A DNA stretch of 64,000 nt from Onchocerca volvulus (lineage: Eukaryota > Nematoda > Chromadorea > Rhabditida > Onchocercidae): NCBI GenBank assembly GCA_000499405.2, contig HG738137.1, forward strand, positions 13,447,661 to 13,511,660, read 5' to 3'. A program made the translations under genes and the position numbers. Every line of letters begins with the position of its first letter. The first letter of the stretch is position 1. Shown here one piece after another: positions 27,101 through 35,384 of this stretch. The notes beneath the pieces are model-generated. The model worked only from the letters and a program-made list of their open reading frames with translations, searched no databases and was not told the origin of the DNA.

Positions 27101-28779
27101 CAGCGGAAGCAATGCGACGATTAATTGCAAATCAAATTGAGGAAGAACGGCCATCAGCGAATGAGAGAAAAGGACAAAAGAATGGTTCAAATGCGAGTAG
27201 AGCGGCATGAAGCCAGACTTTAGGATGCGTAGTTACGAGCACGTCAGTCATGTTCTGCAGCTTCATCTTTGCTTCGTTCTGAACAGAATAAAAGCGACAG
27301 GCTGAGAGTGGCGGAAAGACTCAATGAGAAACAGGAGATCAATCACGATTCCGTGTTCAACAATCAAGCGATTACAATCGTTTTGCATTCCGATACAATC
27401 CAGCTGATCATTACAGTTTGAGCCCACATGTTTTCGTCGCTACTATGACTGAAGTGTATCTTTCCGCAAAGTTCTAAAATTTAATGAAGAGAAAAAAGGA
27501 ATGTATTGGTACAAAATTGCTATATTGTGGTGTAGCCATATTCAAAATTTGCAAAATTACATTTAATATAAGCATTTTGTTTTTTTATTATTTAGCTGCA
27601 ACAATTTCAATATTTAATTGCTAACCATTATTTTTCATCTTTATTAGAATTGTTACAATAGCAAGAAGAAACAAACCCGAATCCAACCACATTACAATCC
27701 AAATTACAATTTGATCAGACTTTTTTCCTCAACATCAGCGCATATATATATAAAGCATATAAAAAATGCGTTATTCATACGGTATGTCAAAATTTCAAAG
27801 CAATCGGCAAGAACTTTTCGGAGATTTAAGATTTTGAATAAACGAACATGCACATTTTTATGTATTACATACTAGCTGGACCCGGCCATACGATGCCGTG
27901 GCAAGCGTAACCGGGTCCAGCTAGTATTTAATAAAAATTTACATTTTGATTTAGTAAGTTGAATTTTTAATCGGCAAAAAACAATAATCTGTATTCTGTT
28001 TTTTTTTTCTCTTTCCCCTTTTTTTTTCCAATTTTCTCAACTACCAGTCAACAAACAATTGTGGAATGGAAAACTGGCATTAACGACCGTTAAATAAAAA
28101 TTGGATGAAAAAAAAATTTCTACAATTATAATGTATTAGGATATGATCTACACAACGAAACAACTTCTTGCTACCTACGAGGTAGGCTTTTTATGTGCAA
28201 CGAAAAAGTTGTTATAAAGTTCATGAATATTGCATTATTTGACTGAATTCAGTTAACACTTCCATATTATAAGTATGAATTTAATCATAATTTTTCTATT
28301 TATCTCCTTTTTTTTTTACCGCAATTAATATAGAAGTTTTAATGTAATGGATAAAATTTGAAATGAATTTTAGAAAAGAAAAAGTTTTCATTTTAATCTT
28401 TAATGAAAAAGGGACTTTTTTACTCATACTTTAATTACGATCTTCAGAAGGGAATGAATATTGCAGTTATTGATCCTGCCAAAATGCCAAAATTAAATGA
28501 CGAGAAATTCAACTAAAAATGTTTTCAAATTCATTCATATAATGATATCCAACGAGATGAATTGCGAAAATACCAGTATACTTAAATCATGGTGAATTGC
28601 GAGAATATCAGTATACTTCATTTTTATCTCGGAATTCTCATAGGATTTTTTAAATATATCAGATAATTTTTATTTTGGATTATTTAAGTATCTTTCTCAT
28701 TGCATCTCTAATCATGAAATGGGTTGGATTAGCATTTCGAGGATGAGGTAAAATTTGATTACTTGATGATAGCTAATAT

Positions 28780-28846
<67 letters not shown>

Positions 28847-31773
28847 TGTTGCCATATTAATTAGTCTGAGCAGTTAACCGGTTTAATATAGTGGAATATT
28901 AGTGGTGAACTAACCTGTTATCTCCTGGACTAGCAGTTCCTTTTGTTTCATCAGCTGTTACAACTTGTTGAAACCATTTGCCGGTTTTTGCAAGAATTCG
29001 TTGTCGTTGTTGGCATAAAGAGCATGCCCAAATTGGCTTCAAAAATGCAAATAATTAAAAACAAATGATGAAAATTTAATTAAACCAATTAAAAAAATTT
29101 AACTAATTCTCATTAACAAAGAATATTATACAATTTTTTTTGCTGAAAGAATTTGCTTAATAATTTTAATTACTGTTTTCAGATGACACCGAAAACAAGA
29201 GCAATGATGATTAATGACATGATTGATGCAATTATCATATGAGAAATATGACTGAACTCCAAAAATTTGCGATTTGAAGTTTTCTTAAAATTTATTATTT
29301 AAAATTTGAAATCTAAGCTGATTTTTCTTCTAAAACTTTTAAGCACTTTTATTCTTTTCAGAAAATATTCTCTTTTGGATAAATTTCGAAAAACAATTCT
29401 GTTTAAGTTTACCTAATAAAGCAAACAAGCTGCTTTAAATAAGTCTGGATAATTAAAACTAAAAAGAGGGACAGAAAGAACTAATTAATTAAAAATGAAA
29501 ATTAAATTATTAGCAGTAAAAAAACCAATGTTTTTCTGTAATGTCATTTTTTTTTTTCATCTTAAAGCGTAATTAACAAGCATCAGCTGCTGTTATAAAT
29601 AAAAAAAGCAAAATTTCTGTGCAAAGAAAAAACTTAATTAACTAGAAATGAAATTTTTTTCTTCCCTGAAACATATTTACTCTTTAAAGCTAATTTGTAA
29701 TATTGATTAGAATTACAAAAATACCATTTCAATTAATATCAGATAAAATTGGCAAAATTCCAAATTAAAATTACAGTATTGAAGTATCAAAAGTTTTGTT
29801 TCGAATTTTTGCTTAATTAACCAACAAAAAGAGTGGAAAAAATAAAGCAATTAAACTTAATGAATATAAATAGAAAAATAGATTGATTTGTACTAACTTT
29901 ATTTTTACTTGCTGTACGACCGCCACATCGAGCGCATGATCGTAATTGGCAGTAAAAACATTTATGTCCAATTCCATCTACAAATTTAGTTACTTGACAA
30001 ATTTGGCAAATGGCATCATCCTGTGTTCCGACAAGACGTTGTGCGATCTCTTTTCGTTGATTAATTTGCTTTTCGATAGCTTCTAATTCTTGATCTGCTT
30101 TCCTATAAAAAATAAAAAATAAATAAATAAAACACAGTATCTATTATCGATGACATAGTTTTCTTTATGTATGTTTATGTTTATTTAAACTATTAATTAC
30201 ATTTTCGTTACTTACATTTTTTTTTTTGCTTGAACCGATAAAAAAAAAATTAGTTGTCACTCAAGTTTGATACGCGAATTTTCATTTTAAGATTATGCTT
30301 TTGCATAATTTTTTTTAAAAATTTCATTTTTGAATTTTTTAAGGTTAATAAAATTCCTCCTTTTTCTTTCTCTCCTTTTCTTTACTATTCAGAAAGAACA
30401 ACCGTTATTTAAAATTAAATGTTGCTGGGAATCAATCATTTGATGGTTCTCAATTTTTTTCATTTATGAATTATCAATGAAGTAATTGAATAGTAAAAGT
30501 AAAATAAAACAAATAGTTAATTAGGTGATGCATGAATTTTCTTTCAGCTTAATCCACTTAAAGATAAACGAATAGTTTAACATTCTTGAATCATTACATT
30601 CTTCATAAAAATTAGCAAATGATCTGATAAATCATTACATTCTTCATAAAAATTAGCAAATGATCTGATAATATTTTATTAAAAGTAAAAAAGGAACAAA
30701 AAATGAAAGGAAATAAATTGGTGAATGAAAATGAAAATGATGAAGTTTTGTTATGATCTGAAGCGAAAATCGTAAAAATCATTCTCTCAGTTATTGTCAT
30801 TCGCCATAATAGATAATGGCATCTGATTCTTGCAATAAGAATTGTAAATTATTCATTTTATGAATTATACATTACTTATATATTAGAAATTTCATATCAC
30901 AAATTATACAGTCGAAATCCTATATCAGAAATATCAGAGATAGATTGGACGCTAAAATAATCCGAAACATTCATAGTTATTGTTATTTAACAAAAACTGT
31001 CCTTAACAGCGTTAATTATTTCAAAAAAATCCGAAAGATATAATTAATGTAAACAAGGATTTTTAAAGATCAAGAAGCGCAAAGACAGTTTCAAATAAAT
31101 CAATAGCCTGATATTTCCCGCCAAAACACTCCAATGAACAGATAAATAAAGCGAGGCCAATCAATTATGAGTTGACACGCTGGATATCGGGAGAGAAGGA
31201 TAAATCACGAAAGGATTTAAAGAGTTCGGATTTGGAGCAGGATCAGAGAGTTTTTTATATTAATTTAACTACAAATTTTCTATATCGACGCTGCGACAGT
31301 TCTACGACGACATGACAGTCCAGATCGATTCTCGTTATTGGTGTGTCTCTTGAGTTAGTTCAGAAGACCATTGCATTCTTCCACTATTTATCGTGCATTG
31401 CTCATTTACTGTTTATTATTGTATAATAGCACATTGTGTATAAAATCATAATCTCCCAATAAAGCCTATTGACCTTGCCGAATGGCAGTAGTAACAAGAA
31501 TCAATCTCCAATCTAACCATTCCACAATCCAATTTAAAAATTGATCCAATTTTTTCGCAACAAATTATTGGTACTAATTAATTTCTCTAATACATCAAAA
31601 AGAAAAAAGAACTTATATATGCACATATCAATAAAATATGCGTGGAAAAAAACTTACTGGCTAAGTTGAGTTTCTTTTTCTTCTTCTGCACGTTGTCGTT
31701 GAAAAACTTCTTCAATAATTTGACGTTCTTCAGCACTTAGATGTGATAAATCGGGCATAAGTGGTTCGGCCAT
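5720..31773 (-). CDS. unc-10: UNC-10/RIM, active-zone Rab3-interacting protein (29 coding exons)
   Basis: Exons in transcript order: 31658-31773 (exon runs to 31803), 29898-30102, 28915-29036, 26177-26429, 25699-25994, 24976-25089, 22909-23026, 22733-22806, 20302-20408, 17770-17888, 17356-17454, 15383-15482, 14989-15112, 13718-13785, 12850-13023, 12218-12294, 11654-11899, 10607-10747, 10328-10418, 10185-10237, 8906-9098, 8472-8564, 8212-8362, 7664-7866, 7241-7376, 6893-6956, 6611-6749, 6140-6279, 5720-5914. All phases agree; the sum is 4011 nt, 1336 aa plus stop. Order: Rab-binding zinc finger (about 39-125), Ser/Gln-rich linker, PDZ (about 510-615), C2A (about 700-830), Arg/Tyr-rich linker, C2B (about 1160-1310). 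RIM links Rab3 on vesicles to the presynaptic release site and promotes priming through UNC-13. Oddities: one intron appears to use a GC donor (26176), and three introns hold Helitron DNA. The start at MAEPLMPDLSHLSAEE matches the worm family N-terminus; an upstream in-frame exon is also possible. Individual junctions could be off by a few bases. Confidence 0.93.
7241..10418 (-). CDS. unc-10: unc-10 exons 19-25: linker between C2A and C2B
   Basis: The exons encode an Arg-, Tyr-, Ser- and Pro-rich linker, including LPSAPWAADEDD in exon 22 and a KKSLMTRLIPGR basic stretch in exon 24. RIM proteins bind RIM-BP SH3 domains through proline motifs in this linker; the exact site here is not certain. 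Exon 24 contains an unspliced perfect donor-like sequence, CAGGTAAGT (7829-7821), and the exon 25 acceptor has two AGs 3 nt apart (exon start 7376 or 7373), so one-residue isoforms are possible. Confidence 0.85.
10607..12294 (-). CDS. unc-10: unc-10 exons 16-18: C2A domain
   Basis: Exon 16 ends GRGQIFGQIE, exon 17 carries LVVTIRHAIDLPPRPDGAAR with NPYIKLFLLPDRS and TCNPIWNEPFYY, and exon 18 gives VTVWDYDQYETNSFMGEV. The fold is a standard C2 sandwich. The first loop lacks the second aspartate of a calcium site (NPY where calcium-binding C2 domains have DPY), which fits the known calcium-independence of RIM C2A. Exons 14-15 upstream encode a short non-conserved linker after the PDZ. Confidence 0.92.
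12117..12186 (+). repeat. Two adjacent poly(A) tracts in unc-10 intron 16
   Basis: Two A runs separated by TTTCCCTT lie just downstream (in the minus-strand sense, upstream) of exon 16, giving that exon a long T-rich acceptor tract. Confidence 0.9.
14383..14575. repeat. Imperfect tandem repeat of TTAATATGTTAT...ATTTAAATAAAT units
   Basis: TTTGCATTAATATGTTATC and its following ATTATTTAAATAAAT recur about 70 bp later as TGCTTATATTAATATGTTAT and ATTATTTAAATAAATGA, with further partial TTTAAATAAATGATT units after that. It lies in unc-10 intron 13. Confidence 0.6.
14989..17454 (-). CDS. unc-10: unc-10 exons 11-13: PDZ domain
   Basis: Exon 11 starts HPVTWQPSADQHRLIGHMIL and ends DLGLK. Exon 12 continues VVGGRRSDTGRLGAFITQVK with PGSVADTVGRL. 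Exon 13 gives GDEVLEWNGRQLQNATFDQV and ends in QVELIVSRP. These are the consecutive strands and helix of the RIM PDZ domain. In this family the PDZ binds ELKS/CAST and the C-termini of N/P/Q-type calcium channels, tethering channels at release sites. The exon 11 to 12 intron is about 1.9 kb. Confidence 0.92.
17770..26429 (-). CDS. unc-10: unc-10 exons 4-10: low-complexity linker between zinc finger and PDZ
   Basis: Seven exons encode a Ser-, Gln-, Arg- and Thr-rich linker with no folded domain that I can see. Exon 8 holds a short proline motif (HPLPPATNN) and exon 9 an acidic serine cluster (SSSEDELPSTS), both plausible protein-binding or phosphorylation sites by inference only. The long introns on either side carry two Helitron copies (20.6-22.1 and 26.5-27.9 kb). 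Confidence 0.82.
20594..22140 (+). mobile_element. Helitron-derived element, copy 1 (in unc-10 intron 8)
   Basis: The segment begins with an A/TC junction at 20593/20594 and an AT-rich start, shares AAATGCTCGTTGT...TTCACTGATTG...TTTTGAAATTTTGAT with copy 2 at 26.5 kb, and ends with the same right-hand block (GAACAAACGAACACTTACAT then CTAGCTGGACCCGG near 22109-22122). Between them lie remnants of a Helitron Rep/helicase. Orientation is opposite to unc-10. The exact right end is unclear: the sequence after the GGACCCGG block differs from copy 2. Helitrons spread by rolling-circle replication using a Rep nuclease and a PIF1-like helicase. Confidence 0.7.
20953..21916 (+). pseudogene. Decayed Helitron helicase (PIF1-like), C-terminal part
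   Basis: Three reading frames together recall the end of a Helitron PIF1-like helicase. First comes MPVDLTTGRISLPHNFYSLV with the block NYKNHDWLSE and, one frame over, TKNKDVDELNNI. Then LDLPRMLLK and a degraded version of the NINQPKLCNGTRL region. Finally FAFTINKAHNRSLELHG with CFSHGQYVACSRV (motif VI-like) and NGTTKNIVYP. Stop codons and frameshifts separate the blocks, so it cannot make a working enzyme. The Rep nuclease and the helicase N-terminus with its Walker A motif are missing. Spacing of the blocks suggests only small indels. Confidence 0.8.
22182..22470 (+). repeat. Two-copy imperfect direct repeat, period about 196 bp
   Basis: GAATCATTGTGAT at 22198 recurs at 22394, and about 75 bp after each (…ATTAGATCAACGAAGGTCAA versus ATAGCAGAGGTCAA…) stay alignable. 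It sits directly right of Helitron copy 1, in the same unc-10 intron, and could be part of a longer element tail. Confidence 0.6.
26542..27924 (+). mobile_element. Non-autonomous Helitron, copy 2 (in unc-10 intron 3)
   Basis: The left end TCTATATAAATAAAAATATA follows an A (26541). The right end CTAG (27921-27924) precedes a T, the A/T insertion with TC...CTAG termini expected of Helitrons. An earlier CTAG at 27872-27875 is a second possible end. AAATGTTCGTT near the left and AACGAACATG near the right are subterminal inverted repeats. Inside, broken frames recall the N-terminal part of a Helitron protein (RITPGHLTRAAEAMRRLIAN, later KVLKFNEEKKGMYW), so copies 1 and 2 kept different portions of one parent. 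It carries no intact gene and lies opposite to unc-10. Confidence 0.72.
27870..27926. repeat. 16-bp perfect palindrome arms at the Helitron copy 2 right end
   Basis: TACTAGCTGGACCCGG (27870-27885) is exactly inverted as CCGGGTCCAGCTAGTA (27911-27926) around a 25-nt GC-richer loop. It stands out in this AT-rich intron. Helitron ends carry a hairpin near CTAG, but usually not one reaching the final bases. Confidence 0.85.
28784..28844 (+). repeat. Poly(A) tract of about 60 bp in unc-10 intron 3
   Basis: An uninterrupted A run of about 60 bases is preceded by CAGC and followed by CTTGTTGCC. No retroposed gene or SINE-like body is evident to its left. Length may be an assembly estimate. Confidence 0.9.
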
Positions 31774-31803
31774 TGCCCTTTTACCCGTTTGACTATTAAA
31801 GGC
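28915..31803 (-). CDS. unc-10: unc-10 exons 1-3: Rab3-binding zinc-finger region
   Basis: Exon 1 gives PDLSHLSAEERQIIEEVFQR, the first helix of the RIM/rabphilin Rab-binding domain. Exon 2 continues the helix and holds the first zinc-binding pairs, CQIC, CFYC and CARC, with the RIM-type CGGR turn. Exon 3 supplies the last pair in PIWACSLCQQRQ and ends in ILAKTGKWF, the conserved closing helix of the domain. All eight zinc-ligand cysteines are present, so the domain should fold and bind Rab3 by family knowledge. The exon 1 acceptor is CTTTTTCAG at 31812-31804. Exon 2 and part of its downstream intron have a broken duplicate at 46.0-46.7 kb. Confidence 0.92.
30589..30671. repeat. Perfect 41-bp tandem duplication
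   Basis: The unit AATCATTACATTCTTCATAA... ending GATCTGATA occurs twice with no mismatch, offset by 41 bp, in unc-10 intron 1. Its identity suggests a recent slippage event. Confidence 0.9.
31097..31566 (+). mobile_element. Decayed relative of the Helitron copies (in unc-10 intron 1)
   Basis: Several short blocks follow the same order as in copy 2: GGCCAATCA, AAAGGATTTAAA, TTCGGATTTGGA, GATCAG, the GACGCTGCGACAGTTCTACGACGAC stretch (counterpart GAGACAGCGACAGTTTTGACGAC) and, at the right, CAATCTAACCATTCCACAAT followed by TTGATCCAATTTTTTC. No ends or coding remnants are clear. The assignment rests on this collinearity only. Confidence 0.45.
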
Positions 31804-33419
31804 CTGAAAAAGAAGTCAAATATTTTTAGGAACTGTCACAAATAATAGCAAAATTGATGGTTCAGCATTCAGAAGATTGCAAACATTTTTGCATTAATTA
31901 TTAGCGAAATTAGATTCTCTTTAATCAAATAATTAGAATCACTAACAATAAGCTGAAATGAAGATATTGAGCGATTATTTATGCCTCATATTGACATAGT
32001 ATTATCGGAAAATTTATTCTATCCTATTCCTAAAACTATTTCCAATCCATCGAGACTTTAGAAAAAGTAAAAGAGCATGAAATAGAAGAATATCTGATAA
32101 TTGTTCATAGGCTTGTCCCGTTTTCTTTTTTTCTTTCTTTTGCAAATAAAATAAGCTCTACTGGGCCTGTTTTATTTATTTATATATTTGAGGAATAACG
32201 AAAGGTGACGTTATTTCCGCCTTTTGATTTCAAAATAAGCCAATATAATAATTGTGGATAATTGAACTAACTGATAGATTAAAAGGATTAGTATAATGCT
32301 GATAGCATCATATATTTTCTCATCATAAAATGCTTCCAATATAAAGTTTTCAAGCTATCATTGATCATATTAGTCAATATTAGTTTTAAAATTTTAACTT
32401 GTCTTTTTACAAATTTTAGGGATATAACAAACAATAAGTTTTAAACTGTCACTGACTATATTGATTAACATTTATTTAAAAACTTTCAAATAGTCTTTTT
32501 TGACAAGTAACAATAACGTTGGCAATAATAATGTAGATAGCAGTAGGTGCCGTTATTCTTGTTGCTATCATAAAATTTTTAGACAAACGTTTTATTTGTG
32601 ATGTTTTAAGATCTACTAAGAATGACGATTGGATAGCTGACTTCTTTTTTTTTGCTAATTATCTTAACAACCATTAATAATACTGTAGGCCCAGAAATTT
32701 TCAAATTATCAATATCCATTTAAACATTGGATTTGAAAAATTTTGTATTTTCTTTGATTAGAATATTGAAAGAAAAAAAACGAGAAATACTTTGATTAAA
32801 ATTTTATTTAAAAACGTTCATAAGAAGTTATTATAAATATAAACTTTCGATAGTGCATTATAGAACGAAAAAAAAACTTCTTTAGTATCATGAGAATAAT
32901 ATAAATAGATGGATGTAGACTATTTGGCTTATTCGTGCAAGACGAATTGTTTGTGAATAGAATTTTAGAAGTTCAATGCTCAATTTCTAAGCCATCATTT
33001 GACTCGGAAAAGTTTAAGAAAATTTACCGAACCATCTTTTTAATTTTTGAACTGATTTTTTAACTACGGCATAAAAAATATTATAAAAGTTATGAATCAA
33101 ATATGAAATTAGAAAGCGATTTTTTTGAAAAGATGAACGATAACAAGTGATCGAGTATCTCGTCGAAATCGATCTTGCTGAACAGTTTTGAATGATATGC
33201 ATTTTTTTCACACTTTGATAACATAATAGATAATAATTTGATAGTATTCATCAAAAAAATTATCTCAAAAGTACTTTGACTAATATTGATTTCGAATGAA
33301 ATTATCCGAATATGACTTTGACTAATACTATTTGATCAATAAGGCACACATAACTGAAAAAAGTATGTAAGTCAAACTTGTCCATTACCTAAATATCAAT
33401 AGCATTGTACAACATGAAT

Positions 33420-33800
33420 ATGGTAAGATTATCATGAATGAATTTAAAGATTATTATGAACAAACTAAGAAGATTATTATGAATAAAAAAAAGAGATATA
33501 AAAATATTCAACATCAAAACAAATAAAGAAAAAAGGAACTATAAGAATTATCAGTCATGAACTATCAATTAAGGTAAGTAAATAGAAGAAAAAACTATCA
33601 GAACTATCAGTTATGATAATTGGAAGAAAAGAATCTGTCAGAAGTGTTAGTAAGGATAACATCGTTAAATAAATTATAAGATAAACAAATAAGGACAAAA
33701 GGAATTATCGGAATTATGAGTAACTAAATGAAAAAGGAAAAAACTATTAGAATTATCAGATAGGATAAGGTCGGTAACTAAATGATAGGATAAGTAGATG
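33420..33800. repeat. Degenerate minisatellite-like region in the unc-10 upstream intron
   Basis: First, GATTATTATGAA motifs repeat at about 35-bp spacing (33427-33485). Then AACTATCAG and related AATTATCAG motifs recur with GGTAAGTAAAT or GATAAGTAGAT followers between 33545 and 33800. Units are too diverged to define a clean period by eye. Confidence 0.45.
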
Positions 33801-34049
33801 GGAAAGAAGGAAAAGTAAAGAAAAATAAAAAATGTTATAAGTAGTTTGCGAACATTTTGAAGAATATAGCAACAACGAAAATATACGAGGACATTTCTTG
33901 AGATCCTTTTTTTATTCAATGAATAACAACCAAAAAGATTTATTCCGGAAGTGAAATATTACTTCAAAAAATTTTTCAATGGACATCCTTTTACGATTGT
34001 CACAATTTATTTGCGTCATCATTATTTCTAAATGTTAAAAGACACTTAC

Positions 34050-34073
34050 CATATTTTTTAAGATCTGATTCAT
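34050..34073 (-). CDS. unc-10: Possible upstream first coding exon of unc-10
   Basis: ATG at 34073 encodes MNQILKNM and is followed by a strong donor (ATATG then GTAAGTGT, junction 34050/34049). Splicing over a 2.2-kb intron to the acceptor at 31804 keeps the frame and would add 18 residues before MAEPLMPD. Another strong donor (AAAGGTAAGTAATA) lies near 34190, so this may instead be one of several 5' UTR exons with the real start at 31773. Only the splice logic is seen; no homology supports the extra residues. Confidence 0.35.
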
Positions 34074-34716
34074 TATTAAAACGATGAAAATGACGAAAAA
34101 TGCCAAAATAAATTGAAAGACATGAATTATTTGAGCAAATTTTGAACGATTTCGATTAGCAAATATTTCAGTAGAAGTTATTACTTACCTTTCAATTCAA
34201 CAGGAAGTTACTAAATATGCGTCAAAAAAATTGGAGTTACTAATATCTAACGAAAAATTTTAATCTGTACAATAGCTTGTTTTGGTTTCAATGAATTTCA
34301 AGTACAATCAAATTTGTGATCAAAGCTGATGAAATAGAAATAATAATAAATGTTTTGGTTGTAGGGAATTTTTATTTAAAAGAAATGCCAATAAAAGTTT
34401 TTATTTATGTAGTTCTATAATATTTATTGATTTACTTGTTTTCATTTCATTCTTACGACAAAATATGATCTGATTATTTAAGAAAGTTACATGTTATGCA
34501 AATGATAAGCAGTGCCAAAGCATAGCAAAATTAATGAGATTTAAACAAGATCAAATGGTTTTATATTGGTTAATTTATATTTTCTCTTTTTTCTGTATCA
34601 GAATGACAAAAGGTGACTTGCAAAATGGTGCATGTTTTAGGTCTTATAAATAAATTATATAGGCAGTAGGGGAAATAATGTTGGAAGTTTTGCTGTCATA
34701 TGAAATTAGAACTAAC

Positions 34717-34849
34717 ATCCGATGATAGATACTTGTATGTCGAATTTTTTCAATAGATGGTGTTTGACTTCGAATTTCACCCTCTTCAATAAAAGATTGC
34801 ACACTTGAAATCTCAATCCTTTTTATAGTTGATTTAAAGGATGCTCGAT
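34717..34849 (-). CDS. Orphan exon candidate upstream of unc-10
   Basis: A minus-strand open segment is bounded by a good acceptor (CTATTTTCAG) and a GTTAGT donor, the same donor used by several unc-10 exons. Its translation (for example RIEISSVQSFIEEGEIRSQT) has a composition more like real protein than the AT-rich background. Its donor phase (2) does not fit directly onto unc-10 exon 1. It might be an alternative 5' exon of unc-10 with another partner exon, an exon of an unseen gene, or chance. Confidence 0.25.
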
Positions 34850-35200
34850 CTGAAAATAGCATACTTTTAATAAAATTGATCTAATAATTGATCAAGTTCG
34901 TCAAAATAGGATGTTAATTCAAAATATTAGCTTGGTTAAAATAGATAATTGAATTTGAATCATTGACGTTAAATGATCTTGAAAGTAATTTTAAAAAATG
35001 AATAAAAATGTTACATCAGCAAATATTCAATATCAATGATTCAAAAAAATAAAAGAATAAAAGAAAAAAAAGTGGATCTGTAGAATAATGAAATGAAATC
35101 TCAAAAAATTATATCATTTTCTCAATTCTATCAAGCAGAATGGATATGCTTGTGTTTGGAAAGATTTCAAATACTTACTTAAAATTTCAATTATATTTTA

Positions 35201-35384
35201 GAGAATATGAATCATTAACAAATCTATTTTCATATTGCTTATAAAAATTGAAATTAAGAAAATTAGAGATTAATCTATAATAATTACATTAGGAGACATG
35301 GATCATTATCTAAATTTATTTCTTAGTATTGCTTAGAAATAATGAAATTAAAAAGATTAAAGGTTAGTCTACAATAACTATAGC
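35201..35384. repeat. Two-copy tandem repeat, 92-bp period
   Basis: GAGAATATGAATCATTAACA... at 35201 is repeated as GAGACATGGATCATTATCTA... at 35293, and alignment continues through TTAGAGATTAATCTATAATA versus TTAAAGGTTAGTCTACAATA. Identity looks like roughly four bases in five. Confidence 0.7.

Noticed and set aside
34071..34183. Hydrophobic frame extending upstream of MNQILKNM (possible membrane segment)
   Set aside because: RIM proteins are not membrane-spanning; the frame is open but likely 5' UTR or intron in T-rich DNA.
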